DNA from: an uncultured Desulfuromonadales bacterium
GTDB lineage: Bacteria; Desulfobacterota; Desulfuromonadia; Desulfuromonadales; Trichloromonadaceae
Reading direction: 5' to 3'
Assembly (NCBI GenBank): GCA_945787465.1
Contig: CALZIZ010000014.1
Span: forward strand, 1-35,918
Length of the DNA stretch: 35,918 nt
The translations under genes and the position numbers were made by a program. The notes beneath the pieces were generated by a model. It saw only the letters and a list, made by a program, of their open reading frames with translations, was not told the origin of the DNA and searched no databases. Below are positions 8,822-16,817 of this stretch, piece by piece; positions within the stretch are counted from its first letter, which is position 1; each line of letters opens with the position of its first letter.

Positions 8822-9022
8822 TTAACCAACCTTCTTCATAAACAGCGCGACCAGCATCCCGGCGCCGAATCCTCCCATTGTCGTCAGAAACAGCAGCACC
8901 ACAACTGGCATCTCCGCCGTCAACCAGAGAAATCTTGCCTGGATTTGTGAGGTATTCTGGCCAACGATGATCACTAATAAGAGGATGATCAACAGAAGAA
9001 GCGCCAACTTTACTTTTTTCAT
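8822..9022 (-). CDS. LapA/DUF1049-type small membrane protein
   Basis: This 66-residue protein has two membrane segments: residues 4-22 (LALLLLIILLLVIIV, followed by the family GQN) and about 39-60 with a Gly-rich GGFGAG turn. It ends in a basic KK tail. The size, the N-terminal KxK, the xxQN after the first helix and the two-helix layout match the LapA domain (DUF1049), whose better-studied members help assemble the outer membrane. It is the first gene of the minus-strand group that continues with the coiled-coil protein and the permease-UspA gene; the promoter at 9116-9143 would serve all three. Confidence 0.72.
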   Translation of the reverse strand: MKKVKLALLLLIILLLVIIVGQNTSQIQARFLWLTAEMPVVVLLFLTTMGGFGAGMLVALFMKKVG

Positions 9023-9115
9023 TCAGTGGATCCCTGTCTTGAAAGCGATTGACCGTTTTTGTCCCCAGAGTCGTGATGAAGAGTAAATTCCTTCATTCGG
9101 CAGCGCCATAAGCCC

Positions 9116-9143
9116 ATTATACCCTGATATGTACGGGTTAAAC
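9116..9143 (-). promoter_or_regulatory. Sigma-70-like promoter for the LapA-coiled-coil-permease group
   Basis: Reading the minus strand, a perfect TATAAT (plus-strand 9116-9121) lies 16 bases downstream of GTTTAA (9138-9143), with about 87 bases to the LapA start codon. The -10 box is ideal; the -35 box is weak. The -35 region falls inside the left arm of the inverted-repeat element at 9137-9310. Confidence 0.5.
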
Positions 9144-9310
9144 CCAGATCCGCGGGACTGGGGCGGATAAAGAGTGTAAGTGCTTGGCCTGAAGAAGGGT
9201 TTCAAAAAAGCTGAGGGGCACCCATCGGTTCGTCGGTGATTTTTTGATCCCTTAGACAGGTCAATGACGTTGGCTATTTGCCGGCAAGGTTCCGCGGATC
9301 TGGGTTTAAC
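9137..9310. mobile_element. 174-bp element bounded by 19-bp inverted repeats
   Basis: GTTAAACCCAGATCCGCGG at 9137-9155 is repeated exactly, inverted, at 9292-9310. The interior (9156-9291) carries no transposase-like frame. The layout is that of a MITE or a solo pair of insertion-sequence ends. The right end runs into the 3' part of the zf-TFIIB remnant (9274-9513), and the left end overlaps the LapA promoter. I see no clear target duplication. Confidence 0.5.
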
Positions 9311-9513
9311 AAGAAAAGGTTATTTAAAAATGTCAAAGATGCTTTTGCGCGCTTTTTAACGAAGCCTTGATCCTCAAACAATGCATCTAGTTCACCAGCG
9401 TCAAGGTGAAGAGCCCCGAATTTTTCATTAGCACAAAGATCAATAGAAATTTTTCCTTTCTGAATCTCTACCAGGGACTTGGTCCCGCAACGAAAACAGT
9501 GGTAGGGCCGGAA
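9274..9513 (-). pseudogene. Remnant of a zf-TFIIB zinc-ribbon protein
   Basis: An open minus-strand stretch of 79 codons with no ATG starts straight after an in-frame TAA (plus 9514-9516). It reads YHCFRCGTKSLVEIQKGKI, then IDLC, then LHLDAGELDALFED. This follows the zf-TFIIB plan: CxxC, a short strand ending in IDxC, then G-hydrophobic-LDxGELxxL. The second knuckle is degraded (C-ANEKFG instead of C-x-x-C-GG), and the upstream side is cut off a few bases before the 9543-9709 element. It therefore looks like a truncated, decayed gene whose ends have been disturbed by the two repeat elements. Confidence 0.5.
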
Positions 9514-9542
9514 TTAGTGGTCACGATTAACCGCACAGGTCA

Positions 9543-9709
9543 CTAGGAGGCTGTCCGACAATGAGAGACCGGCTGCAAACCCGGCTGTTTGGCCCATATT
9601 TCGGCTCCTTTTCGGCCCATAGCAACGGCTATGAGCTCTCAAAGGACCCAAAATCTGTTCTCAAACTTCCGGATTTTCGCTTCGGCCCTATTGTCGGACA
9701 GCCTCCTAG
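9543..9709. mobile_element. 167-bp MITE-like element with perfect 20-bp terminal inverted repeats
   Basis: CTAGGAGGCTGTCCGACAAT at 9543-9562 is repeated exactly, inverted, at 9690-9709. The interior includes a hairpin CATAGC-AACG-GCTATG near 9618-9633. A second copy, about 95% identical over 121 bases but missing the right end, lies at 30635-30755. No transposase is present, so it would be mobilised in trans, if at all. No target duplication is obvious. A 63-codon frame inside it (9561-9752) runs out of the element and is not a credible gene. Confidence 0.8.
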
Positions 9710-9719
9710 CCTCTTTGTG

Positions 9720-9747
9720 TTGTTTAAAGGTTTATTAGTGGTAAAAT
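9720..9747 (+). promoter_or_regulatory. Possible sigma-70 promoter for htpX
   Basis: TTGTTT (9720-9725), a 16-base spacer and TAAAAT (9742-9747) sit 89 bases before the htpX start and only 11 bases after the MITE-like element. No convincing heat-shock (sigma-32) promoter is visible here. Confidence 0.35.
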
Positions 9748-9835
9748 TTTAGCCGCCAGTATGGGAAAGACAAGACTTGCTCAATGATAATGATGCTGGG
9801 ACCTCGCCTGCTCAGCGCCCAAAGGAAGTTGAGAT

Positions 9836-10720
9836 ATGAAAAGAGTCATGTTGTTCGTTATCACCAATCTCGCAGTCATCCTGGTCCTCAGCCTGGTCCT
9901 GAGCCTGTTCGGGGTCGGGCAGATTCTCGATGAGCGAGGAGTGGACCTCGATCTTTACAATTTAATGATTTTTGCATCCGTCTTCGGCTTTGGGGGGGCA
10001 CTGATATCGCTGGCTATCTCAAAATGGACGGCCAAGCGGATGACTGGCGCACAAGTCATCACTTCACCCAGCAGTGAAGTTGAGGCCTGGCTGGTGCAGA
10101 CGGTGAGCAAACAGGCCGAGATTGCCGGCATCGGTATGCCCGAGGTCGCTATCTATGACGCTCCAGACGTCAACGCTTTTGCAACTGGCATGCGCCGCAA
10201 TAATGCGCTGGTGGCGGTGAGTACCGGGCTGCTGCGCTCCATGAACCGAGATGAGGCCGAAGCCGTACTGGCCCACGAAGTCAGTCATGTCGCCAACGGC
10301 GACATGATCACCCTGGCGCTCATCCAGGGAGTGGTCAATACCTTCGTCATCGTTGCTTCGCGGGTGGTGGGTCATTTAATCGATCGCGTGGTGTTTAAAA
10401 CCGAGCGAGGGCATGGCCCCGCTTTTTATATCACCTCGATCCTTGCACAAGTCCTCTTCGGTATTCTCGCCAGTATTATTGTCTTCTGGTTCAGCCGGCA
10501 GCGCGAATTCCGCGCTGATGCCGGCAGCGCCCATCTGGCTGGGCGAGAAAAGATGATCGCGGCTCTTGAGAAGCTGCGCCGCAACGCCAATCAACCCCAC
10601 CTGCCCGACCAGATGGCGGCCTTTGGTATCTCTGGCAGCATGGGACAGGGTCTCAAGCGCTTCTTCATGACGCATCCGCCCCTTGAAGATCGCATTGCGG
10701 CGCTCAAGCGCACGGCCTAA
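9836..10720 (+). CDS. htpX: Membrane zinc metalloprotease HtpX
   Basis: This 294-residue M48-family protease degrades damaged inner-membrane proteins from the cytoplasmic face. The zinc site HEVSH is at residues 147-151, with the third ligand expected in [10 protein letters not shown] near residue 223. There are two N-terminal membrane segments (about 4-28 and 42-62) and two more around 158-178 and 192-213. The C-terminal [13 protein letters not shown] is the usual HtpX ending. Length is normal for the family. The ribosome site AAGGAAG precedes ATG 9836. It stands alone between repeat-rich sequence and a long spacer. Confidence 0.95.
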   Translation: MKRVMLFVITNLAVILVLSLVLSLFGVGQILDERGVDLDLYNLMIFASVFGFGGALISLAISKWTAKRMTGAQVITSPSSEVEAWLVQTVSKQAEIAGIGMPEVAIYDAPDVNAFATGMRRNNALVAVSTGLLRSMNRDEAEAVLAHEVSHVANGDMITLALIQGVVNTFVIVASRVVGHLIDRVVFKTERGHGPAFYITSILAQVLFGILASIIVFWFSRQREFRADAGSAHLAGREKMIAALEKLRRNANQPHLPDQMAAFGISGSMGQGLKRFFMTHPPLEDRIAALKRTA

Positions 10721-11041
10721 TAACGATTTCTGCAGATTCCCGGCAAATTCCGGGCACCTCAAGAGTTCCGGCCTTTGGCGATGCGGATGTAAAATATTTT
10801 GTGCTCTCCAGGGTTCTGTGTATCTACCTTGCGCAATTGATCATCAACAGTTCAGGCAGATCAATTGATTCTTGATGGCGCACCGCCAAACTGCGTTCAG
10901 GCCTACGGTGTGTTCCGCAGCCGACCGATCTTTTTCCCGCCATTAGGGCAGCCTTGTGCCCTTCCCTTAGACTCCAGATGCTCCACTTAGAGCATCAGGC
11001 AGGATGGATGAACAGCCGAATGCCCCCTTAATGACCAAACA
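10721..11041. other. 321-base spacer between htpX and the SLC13 transporter
   Basis: I see no gene. It contains an inverted repeat CAATTGATC (10834-10842) / GATCAATTG (10859-10867), a hairpin AGGGCA-GCCTTG-TGCCCT (10945-10962) followed by TCCCTTAG, which may be a weak htpX terminator, and a second hairpin GATGCTC-CACTTA-GAGCATC (10977-10996) 45 bases before the transporter start. No strong promoter boxes stand out. Confidence 0.5.
10834..10867. promoter_or_regulatory. 9-bp inverted repeat, possible operator
   Basis: CAATTGATC and its exact inverse GATCAATTG are separated by 16 bases, in the spacer upstream of the SLC13-type transporter. The geometry suits a dimeric regulator, but no regulator gene is nearby and the words are AT-rich, so chance is possible. 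Confidence 0.22.
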
Positions 11042-12895
11042 ATGGAGCCCCAATTGATCAGTCTTCCACTGCCCCCGAATCCTCATTCCCTGGCCGTGCT
11101 TTGCCTTGCGGCTCTGGCGTTGCTGCTATTTACGCGGGAAAAGCTGCCTCTGGAATCAGCGAGCTTTATTATTCTGATCTTTCTGGCGATAGGCTTCGAA
11201 CTTTTTCCGTTCCAGGTCGATGGAAAAGTGCTGCACGCAGCCGAATTTTTTCACGGTTTTGGCCATGAAGCACTGGTTGCGGTCTGTGCCCTGATGATCG
11301 CCGGTCAGGGCATTGTCCGTACCGGGGCACTGGAGCCGGTCGGCCGAACTCTGGCACGACTATGGAAGATCAGTCCGAAGGTCTCTTTACTGCTCACTTT
11401 GCTGATCGGTGCATTCATCAGCGCCTTTATCAATAACGTCCCTGTGGTTGTGCTTCTGCTGCCGATTTTAATCAGTGTCTCAATCCGCACCGGGATGAGG
11501 GCCTCATCAGTTCTCATGCCGATGGGGTTCGCTACCCTGCTGGGCGGCACCTGTACCACCATCGGCACCTCGACAAATCTGCTGGTGGTGTCGGTTGCGG
11601 CAGATATGGGCGTCCGCAAGCTGGAAATGTTCGATTTTCTCCTGCCGGCGGCAATTGCCGGCAGCATCGGGATTGTCTACCTCTGGCTGCTGGCCCCGCG
11701 CATTTTGCCGGATCGGAAACTGGCGCTGGCCGACTCCTCGCCACGGATTTTTTCCGCGCATCTGGCGATCCTGGAAAACAGTTCGATGGTCGGGAAAACC
11801 CTGGCCGAGGCGATCAAAAAGGTCGATGGGGCGATTAAGGTCAGAAGCATCAGGCGTGGACCTGACAGCTTCACCATGCCGCTGCCCAGCGTGGTCCTGA
11901 AAGCGGGCGATCAATTGATTATTCGCGATACCCCGGATCGGCTGAAGGAATTTGAGACGGTGCTGGAAGGGGCCCTTTTTGCGGATGAAAGCATGGAAAA
12001 CCCGATCGGTGACGAGCATCCACTCAAGGCCGATGATCAGCAGGTTGCTGAAATCGCGGTGATTCAAGGCTCGCACCTGCAGGGGAGAACGTTCAGCAAT
12101 ATCCGCTTTGCCGAGCGGTACGGAATCATCATGCTGGCTATTCATCGGGCAGGTAAGCCACTGCAGAAGGAGCCGGGCCCAATTCGTGACATTCGCCTTC
12201 AGGCCGGGGATATCCTGCTGGTCCAGGGCCAGCGCGAGCAGATTTCCAACCTGAAAAAAGATAAGGATATTCTGGTTCTCGATGCCACCATGGATCTGCC
12301 ATACACGCAAAAAGCGCCCCTGGCGCTGAGCATCATGCTGGCCATTATCCTCGCCGCCGCCACCGGCTTTCTGCCGATCGCGATCAGCGCATCCTGTGGC
12401 GCCCTGCTCATGATCATGACCGGCTGCCTGAGCTGGCGCAATGCCACCAATGGGTTGAGCACCCAGGTCATCCTGATTGTTGTCGCCAGCCTGGCTCTCG
12501 GTTCGGCGCTGCTGAAAACCGGCGGCGCAGATTATCTGGCAGAACTGTTTCTGAGCCTTTCGGGCGACGCTTCGCCGACTTTCATGCTCAGCGGACTGAT
12601 GCTGTTGATGGCGATTCTAACCAACGCGGTCTCGAACAATGCCACAGCCGTTATGGGAACCCCGATCGCAATATCGATTGCGACTCAGATGGGGCAACCC
12701 GCTGAGCCCTTTGTGCTGGCGGTGCTGTTTGGGGCCAACATGAGCTTTGCCACCCCCATGGCATACAAAACGAATTTATTGGTGATGAATGCCGGGGAAT
12801 ATACTTTTAACGATTTTCTTCGCGTTGGCATCCCCCTGGTCCTGCTTCTCTGGGGGACCCTGTCTTGGCTCCTGCCAAGAATCTATGGGCTTTAA
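11042..12895 (+). CDS. SLC13/DASS-type anion symporter with two RCK_C domains
   Basis: This 617-residue inner-membrane protein consists of an N-terminal half with about six membrane segments, a cytoplasmic insert, and a C-terminal half with five or six segments. The first half carries the family signature around SAFINNVPVVVLLLPI (near residue 123), the second the matching TNAVSNNATAVMGTP. The insert (about residues 230-420) contains two RCK_C/TrkA_C domains, each ending in a strand such as AGDQLIIRD or AGDILLVQG. Members carry di-/tricarboxylates, sulfate or similar anions with sodium or protons; the substrate cannot be told from sequence. The ribosome site before ATG 11042 is weak, so the start is less certain. 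Confidence 0.85.
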   Translation: MEPQLISLPLPPNPHSLAVLCLAALALLLFTREKLPLESASFIILIFLAIGFELFPFQVDGKVLHAAEFFHGFGHEALVAVCALMIAGQGIVRTGALEPVGRTLARLWKISPKVSLLLTLLIGAFISAFINNVPVVVLLLPILISVSIRTGMRASSVLMPMGFATLLGGTCTTIGTSTNLLVVSVAADMGVRKLEMFDFLLPAAIAGSIGIVYLWLLAPRILPDRKLALADSSPRIFSAHLAILENSSMVGKTLAEAIKKVDGAIKVRSIRRGPDSFTMPLPSVVLKAGDQLIIRDTPDRLKEFETVLEGALFADESMENPIGDEHPLKADDQQVAEIAVIQGSHLQGRTFSNIRFAERYGIIMLAIHRAGKPLQKEPGPIRDIRLQAGDILLVQGQREQISNLKKDKDILVLDATMDLPYTQKAPLALSIMLAIILAAATGFLPIAISASCGALLMIMTGCLSWRNATNGLSTQVILIVVASLALGSALLKTGGADYLAELFLSLSGDASPTFMLSGLMLLMAILTNAVSNNATAVMGTPIAISIATQMGQPAEPFVLAVLFGANMSFATPMAYKTNLLVMNAGEYTFNDFLRVGIPLVLLLWGTLSWLLPRIYGL

Positions 12896-13117
12896 CTCAC
12901 ATTCGGGCAAGATTTTCTCGCCCCCGAAATCAAAGGCCAGGGGCCCCAGTGGGCACAATGGTTTCAGAGGATGCAAACGGCAGAAACTGGGGGAGGACTG
13001 AACCCACTTGGGGCCCAAAAGAAAAACCCCCGGTCTCCACAACCGCTTCCTGGTGAAAGCGGCAGTGAAAGCCAGGGGCCTATTTTCTCGAAATCTAGAT
13101 GATTTCGGTTGTTTTAT

Positions 13118-13192
<75 letters not shown>

Positions 13193-13225
13193 TCTATGTG
13201 TTACTCGCTGTCGCAAGCGGGCATA

Positions 13226-13254
13226 TTAATAACAAAAGCCCCTGACCAAGTCAA
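13226..13254 (-). promoter_or_regulatory. Sigma-70 promoter for tRNA-Gly
   Basis: On the minus strand, TTGACT (plus 13249-13254) and TATTAA (13226-13231) are spaced by 17 bases, about 33 bases upstream of the tRNA 5' end. Confidence 0.6.
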
Positions 13255-13293
13255 CAGAAAATTTCAAATAAAACGTCCCGTCCGCCGCTAAGA

Positions 13294-13881
13294 TTATTTG
13301 AAAAACACCTTAAAGAATTTCAACAGATAGTCGGCCCCGGACCACATGGTCATGGCGAAGGCGACGTAAAAGAAAAAGATGCCGAAATTCTGCATGGAGA
13401 CGTGAAAGATCTCCCACTTCAGGCCAAAAAACCAGTAGTAGTCATAGTGCAGCAACAGGCCCGGGATGGCTGTCATCTGGAAGATCGTCTTGTACTTGCC
13501 AAGGTCACTGGCCGAAATAACGATCCCCTCAGACGAGGCGATCGAGCGCAGGCCCGTCACCAGGATCTCCCGGGCCAGGACCAGAAAAACAGCCCAGGCA
13601 GGCACCCTGCCCATGGGGATCATCATGATCAGCGCCGCCATGACCAGCAGCTTGTCGGCCAACGGGTCGAGAAACTTGCCCAACACCGTGACCACCTCCC
13701 ACTTGCGGGCAAGGTAGCCGTCGAGCCAGTCGGTGATCGATGCCAGCCCAAAAACCACCGCGGCCCAGAATCCTGCCTCACGAGTGTCGAAAAACAGCAG
13801 GATCACCAGTACTGGGATGGCTGCGATACGGCCAAGGGTCAGGAGGTTCGGCAGATTCAACAGCCCCGAACGTAAATTCAT
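13294..13881 (-). CDS. pgsA: CDP-diacylglycerol-glycerol-3-phosphate 3-phosphatidyltransferase
   Basis: This 195-residue integral membrane enzyme makes phosphatidylglycerol phosphate, the first committed step to phosphatidylglycerol and cardiolipin. The full CDP-alcohol phosphotransferase signature D-x2-DG-x2-AR-x8-G-x3-D-x3-D is present at residues 51-76 (DWLDGYLAR ... GKFLDPLAD). The N-terminal LNLPNLLTLGRI is typical of PgsA, and about five membrane segments follow. Its ATG overlaps the stop of the lytic transglycosylase gene as ATGA, so both are translated together. Nothing unusual is seen. Confidence 0.94.
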   Translation of the reverse strand: MNLRSGLLNLPNLLTLGRIAAIPVLVILLFFDTREAGFWAAVVFGLASITDWLDGYLARKWEVVTVLGKFLDPLADKLLVMAALIMMIPMGRVPAWAVFLVLAREILVTGLRSIASSEGIVISASDLGKYKTIFQMTAIPGLLLHYDYYWFFGLKWEIFHVSMQNFGIFFFYVAFAMTMWSGADYLLKFFKVFFK

Positions 13882-14459
13882 AAACGGGTATCCTCGTTTC
13901 GACGATAATACTGGAGATACTTTTTGACCCTGTCGATATAGTTTCTGGTTTCGCGGTAGGGGGGCACGCCGCCATGGCGCCGCACGGTGCCGGGACCGGC
14001 ATTATATGCGGCAAGAGCCAGATCGAGGTTATTATTGAACTGGTCAAGCATAAGCCGCAGATAGCGGGTTCCGCCGCGAATATTATCTTCAGGGTTGAAT
14101 GGGTTGGCAACCTGCATGTCCCTTGCGGTTTCGGGGATCAACTGCATCAACCCCTGAGCCCCCCTGCTGGAGACGGCCCTGGAGTCATAGTCGCTCTCAA
14201 CCTTGATCACCGCCTTGACCAGGGCATCCTCCATGCGATACATGGCGGCGTAATGGTCAATAATCTCGCGCACGGTGCTGCGGTCCGATTCTTCCTTCAT
14301 GTAGAAGGAATAGCGGCCTGAAGTCGGGACATTGGTAAAGTGGATGACGCCATTCTCATCGACATGACGGTAAATGTCGGCGCCCGCAGGAACAGCCATT
14401 ATGACATTGATCGCCACAAAGGCAACGCCCCCCCTGATAATCCATGCAATCCATTTCAT
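13878..14459 (-). CDS. Lytic transglycosylase (SLT domain) with DUF4124 N-terminus
   Basis: This 193-residue exported murein hydrolase has a signal anchor or signal peptide at residues 1-26, then a short DUF4124 segment (ADIYRHVDENGVIHFTNVP, about 27-45), then an SLT/MltC-like transglycosylase domain (about 65-180). The catalytic glutamate is E88 in KVES, followed by the family motifs GAQGLMQL (about 100-107), NIRGGTRYL and ALAAYNAGPG (about 138-147). ATG 14459 is chosen because GAGG lies about 8 bases upstream; an earlier TTG at 14474 has none. It cleaves peptidoglycan with 1,6-anhydro-product formation, according to the family. Confidence 0.9.
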   Translation of the reverse strand: MKWIAWIIRGGVAFVAINVIMAVPAGADIYRHVDENGVIHFTNVPTSGRYSFYMKEESDRSTVREIIDHYAAMYRMEDALVKAVIKVESDYDSRAVSSRGAQGLMQLIPETARDMQVANPFNPEDNIRGGTRYLRLMLDQFNNNLDLALAAYNAGPGTVRRHGGVPPYRETRNYIDRVKKYLQYYRRNEDTRL

Positions 14460-14535
14460 AAAAACCTCACTCAAACAGCCAGGAATATAGCCTAAAAGCT
14501 GTTGTGTTTCAACCTATTTAGCCGGGCCAAATTGC

Positions 14536-14564
14536 TTGACAAGAGGATATTGGCCACCGATAAT
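14536..14564 (+). promoter_or_regulatory. Sigma-70 promoter upstream of nadB
   Basis: TTGACA (14536-14541), a 17-base spacer and GATAAT (14559-14564) form a near-consensus promoter. The start would fall near 14571, giving a leader of about 117 bases before nadB. Confidence 0.65.
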
Positions 14565-14687
14565 GAAGCACTTGGATACCTTCACCCTGGCAATGACCCT
14601 GAACTCTGCCTAGGTGCTGCAATCCCTGTTCCTATTGAATCTTATCCGCGGCGGGCATTCCAAATCTCCTAACAACGAGACGTTTAA

Positions 14688-16286
14688 ATGAAGATCACAT
14701 CTGACTTTCTGGTTATCGGCAGCGGTATTGCCGGCCTGTCTTTTGCTCTCAAGGTGGCCGACCGGGGCAGCGTATCACTGGTGACCAAGCGGGGCATTTC
14801 AGAAACAGCAACCGATCTTGCCCAGGGCGGTATCGCTTCGGTCTTTTCCGAGGAAGACACCTACGAAGCCCATGTTCAGGACACAATGGTGGCAGGGGTC
14901 CACCTGTCCCACCCTGACATCGTGCAACTGGTGGTCGAAAGCGGCCCCCAGGCGATCCGCGACCTCATCGACTGGGGGGTCCAGTTCTCCAGGAAGGAAG
15001 ACGGAACCTACGATCTCACCCGCGAGGGCGGCCACAGTCAACGCCGCATCCTCCACGCCAAAGATGTAACAGGTCGTGAAATTGAGCGTGCGCTGGTCGA
15101 GGCGGTCCATCAACACCCGAATATCACCCTTTATGAAAATCACATCGCGGTGGACCTGATCACCGAGGCCAAAATTACCCAACGACGGGTTAAACCCGAC
15201 CGTTGCCTCGGTGCTTATGTGCTCGATATCGGCAATAGCGAAGTTGTCTCTTTCGGTGCCCGCTCCACAGTGCTTGCCACCGGCGGCGCCGGCAAGGTCT
15301 ACCTTTACACCTGCAACCCCGACATCGCCACGGGCGATGGCCTGGCAATGGCCTACCGGGCAGGTGCCACTGTTGCCAACATGGAGTTCATGCAGTTCCA
15401 CCCCACCACCCTGTATCATCCCCACGCCAAATCATTTCTGATTTCCGAAGCGGTGCGTGGTGAAGGGGCTATTCTCAAACGCCGCGACGGTAGCGCCTTT
15501 ATGGAGGCCTACCATCCCCTCAAGGACCTGGCCCCCAGGGACATCGTGGCCAGAGCCATAGACAACGAGATGAAAACCCATGGCGACGACTGTGTCTTTC
15601 TGGACATCACCCATAAAGGGGCGGACTACATCAAGGATCGCTTTCCCAACATCTACCAGACCTGCCTCTCCTACGGAATCGACATGGTATCCGACCCCAT
15701 CCCGGTGGTTCCGGCAGCCCACTATCTGTGCGGCGGGATCAAGGTCGACAGCTGGGGCGAAACCGACCTCCAGAACCTGTTCGCCATCGGCGAAGTCTCA
15801 TTCACCGGCCTGCATGGCGCCAACCGCCTGGCCAGCAACAGCCTTCTCGAAGGGGTGGTTTATGCCGACCGGGCGGCACAGAGGACTCTGAAGCTGCTGG
15901 CCGAAAAAGAGACCATCTACCCGAGCATCGCCCCCTGGGACAGCGGCAGCGCCACCAACAGCGACGAGGAAGTCGTCGTGGCCCACAATTGGGACGAAAT
16001 CCGCCGTTGCATGTGGAACTATGTGGGGATTGTCCGCTCCACCAAACGCCTGACCAGGGCGCTGCGCAGAATTCAGATGATCCAGGAAGAGATCGCTGAT
16101 TATTACTGGGATTTCTACATCACCTCGGACCTCATTGAATTGCGCAATATCGCCACCGTAGCCGAACTCATCGTCCGATGCGGCCTGCAGCGCAAGGAGA
16201 GCCGGGGCCTTCACTACACCATCGACTACCCCGAAACCGACGATATTCACTGGAAACAAGACACGATCATTCGCAAAAACTTTTAG
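14688..16286 (+). CDS. nadB: L-aspartate oxidase
   Basis: This 532-residue flavoprotein converts L-aspartate to iminoaspartate, the first step of de novo NAD synthesis. The N-terminal FAD dinucleotide motif is IGSGIAGLS (about 10-18). The active-site segments TDLAQGGIA, EGGHSQRRI, EFMQFHPTTLY, SEAVRGEGA and ARDIVARAI follow in family order, with HGANRLASNSLLEG near residue 380 and a C-terminal helical domain. Length is normal. No nadA or nadC is in the window. It appears to be the first gene of a unit with a chorismate mutase (9 bases downstream) and a small DAHP-synthase-like domain. Confidence 0.96.
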   Translation: MKITSDFLVIGSGIAGLSFALKVADRGSVSLVTKRGISETATDLAQGGIASVFSEEDTYEAHVQDTMVAGVHLSHPDIVQLVVESGPQAIRDLIDWGVQFSRKEDGTYDLTREGGHSQRRILHAKDVTGREIERALVEAVHQHPNITLYENHIAVDLITEAKITQRRVKPDRCLGAYVLDIGNSEVVSFGARSTVLATGGAGKVYLYTCNPDIATGDGLAMAYRAGATVANMEFMQFHPTTLYHPHAKSFLISEAVRGEGAILKRRDGSAFMEAYHPLKDLAPRDIVARAIDNEMKTHGDDCVFLDITHKGADYIKDRFPNIYQTCLSYGIDMVSDPIPVVPAAHYLCGGIKVDSWGETDLQNLFAIGEVSFTGLHGANRLASNSLLEGVVYADRAAQRTLKLLAEKETIYPSIAPWDSGSATNSDEEVVVAHNWDEIRRCMWNYVGIVRSTKRLTRALRRIQMIQEEIADYYWDFYITSDLIELRNIATVAELIVRCGLQRKESRGLHYTIDYPETDDIHWKQDTIIRKNF

Positions 16287-16295
16287 GAGTACACC

Positions 16296-16568
16296 TTGGA
16301 TATCGACCAGATTCGCAAGGAAATCGACCGCCTGGACCAGGAATTGCTGAGAATTTTCAACGAGCGGGCCAGCCTGGCCCTGAAAATCGGCGAGATCAAA
16401 AAGGTCCAGGGCATCCCCGTTTATGACCCGACGCGGGAAAAACGCATTTTTGCCAAAATGCAGGCCGCCAATCCCGGCCCTCTTGAGAACAGCGCGATCG
16501 TGCGCCTGTTCGAGCGCGTTATCGACGAGTCCCGGCGCCTTGAGCGCATACGCACGAAAGGAATCTAA
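16296..16568 (+). CDS. AroQ-type chorismate mutase, stand-alone
   Basis: This 90-residue all-helical protein has the AroQ pattern: IRKEIDRLDQELLRIFNERASLALKIGEIK (Arg and Lys of the first helix), then VYDPTREKRIF, then the third helix with an Arg-rich end. It interconverts chorismate and prephenate on the way to phenylalanine and tyrosine, or acts as a regulatory partner of DAHP synthase. The start is TTG 16296, with AGGAG at 16285-16289 and 6-base spacing. The next gene, 5 bases downstream, is a lone DAHP-synthase regulatory domain, which hints that this mutase may take part in feedback control as well as catalysis. Confidence 0.88.
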   Translation: MDIDQIRKEIDRLDQELLRIFNERASLALKIGEIKKVQGIPVYDPTREKRIFAKMQAANPGPLENSAIVRLFERVIDESRRLERIRTKGI

Positions 16569-16573
16569 GGCCC

Positions 16574-16783
16574 ATGCTTGTGGTGATGAAAAAGACCGCT
16601 ACCGAAGAAGAGTTGCAGGGAGTAAAAGAATTTCTGATCGGCCGGGATTTCGACTTTCACCAGTCCACTGGTGCCAATCGAACCATCATCGGAGTCATCG
16701 GGGAGACCGCCAACCTGAGCCTGCAGCAGATTCGCGACCTGCCCGGGGTACTTGAAGTTTTCAAGATCCCCGAAGAGGAATAA
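16574..16783 (+). CDS. Stand-alone ferredoxin-like regulatory domain of DAHP synthase
   Basis: This 69-residue protein matches the N-terminal ferredoxin-like domain of class-I-beta DAHP synthases: start LVVMKKTATEEEL, middle GANRTIIGVIGET, end LPGVLEVFKI. In full enzymes this is followed by a TIM barrel of about 260 residues; here a clean TAA follows after PEEE and no barrel sequence can be found downstream. In known enzymes this domain binds tyrosine or phenylalanine and gates the active site. It could act in trans on a separately encoded synthase, or be what remains of a truncated gene. Direct coupling to the chorismate mutase gene (5-base gap) favours a functional unit. Confidence 0.7.
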   Translation: MLVVMKKTATEEELQGVKEFLIGRDFDFHQSTGANRTIIGVIGETANLSLQQIRDLPGVLEVFKIPEEE

Positions 16784-16817
16784 AACCAGGCTAAAGGTGA
16801 AAGGCTAAAGGCATATG

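Noticed and set aside
9561-9752. 63-codon frame inside the 167-bp MITE-like element
   Set aside because: It starts in the terminal repeat and runs out past the other end; the second element copy does not keep it.
9770-9835. Heat-shock (sigma-32) promoter in front of htpX
   Set aside because: CTTGCT occurs, but no CCCCAT-like -10 box follows at a suitable distance.
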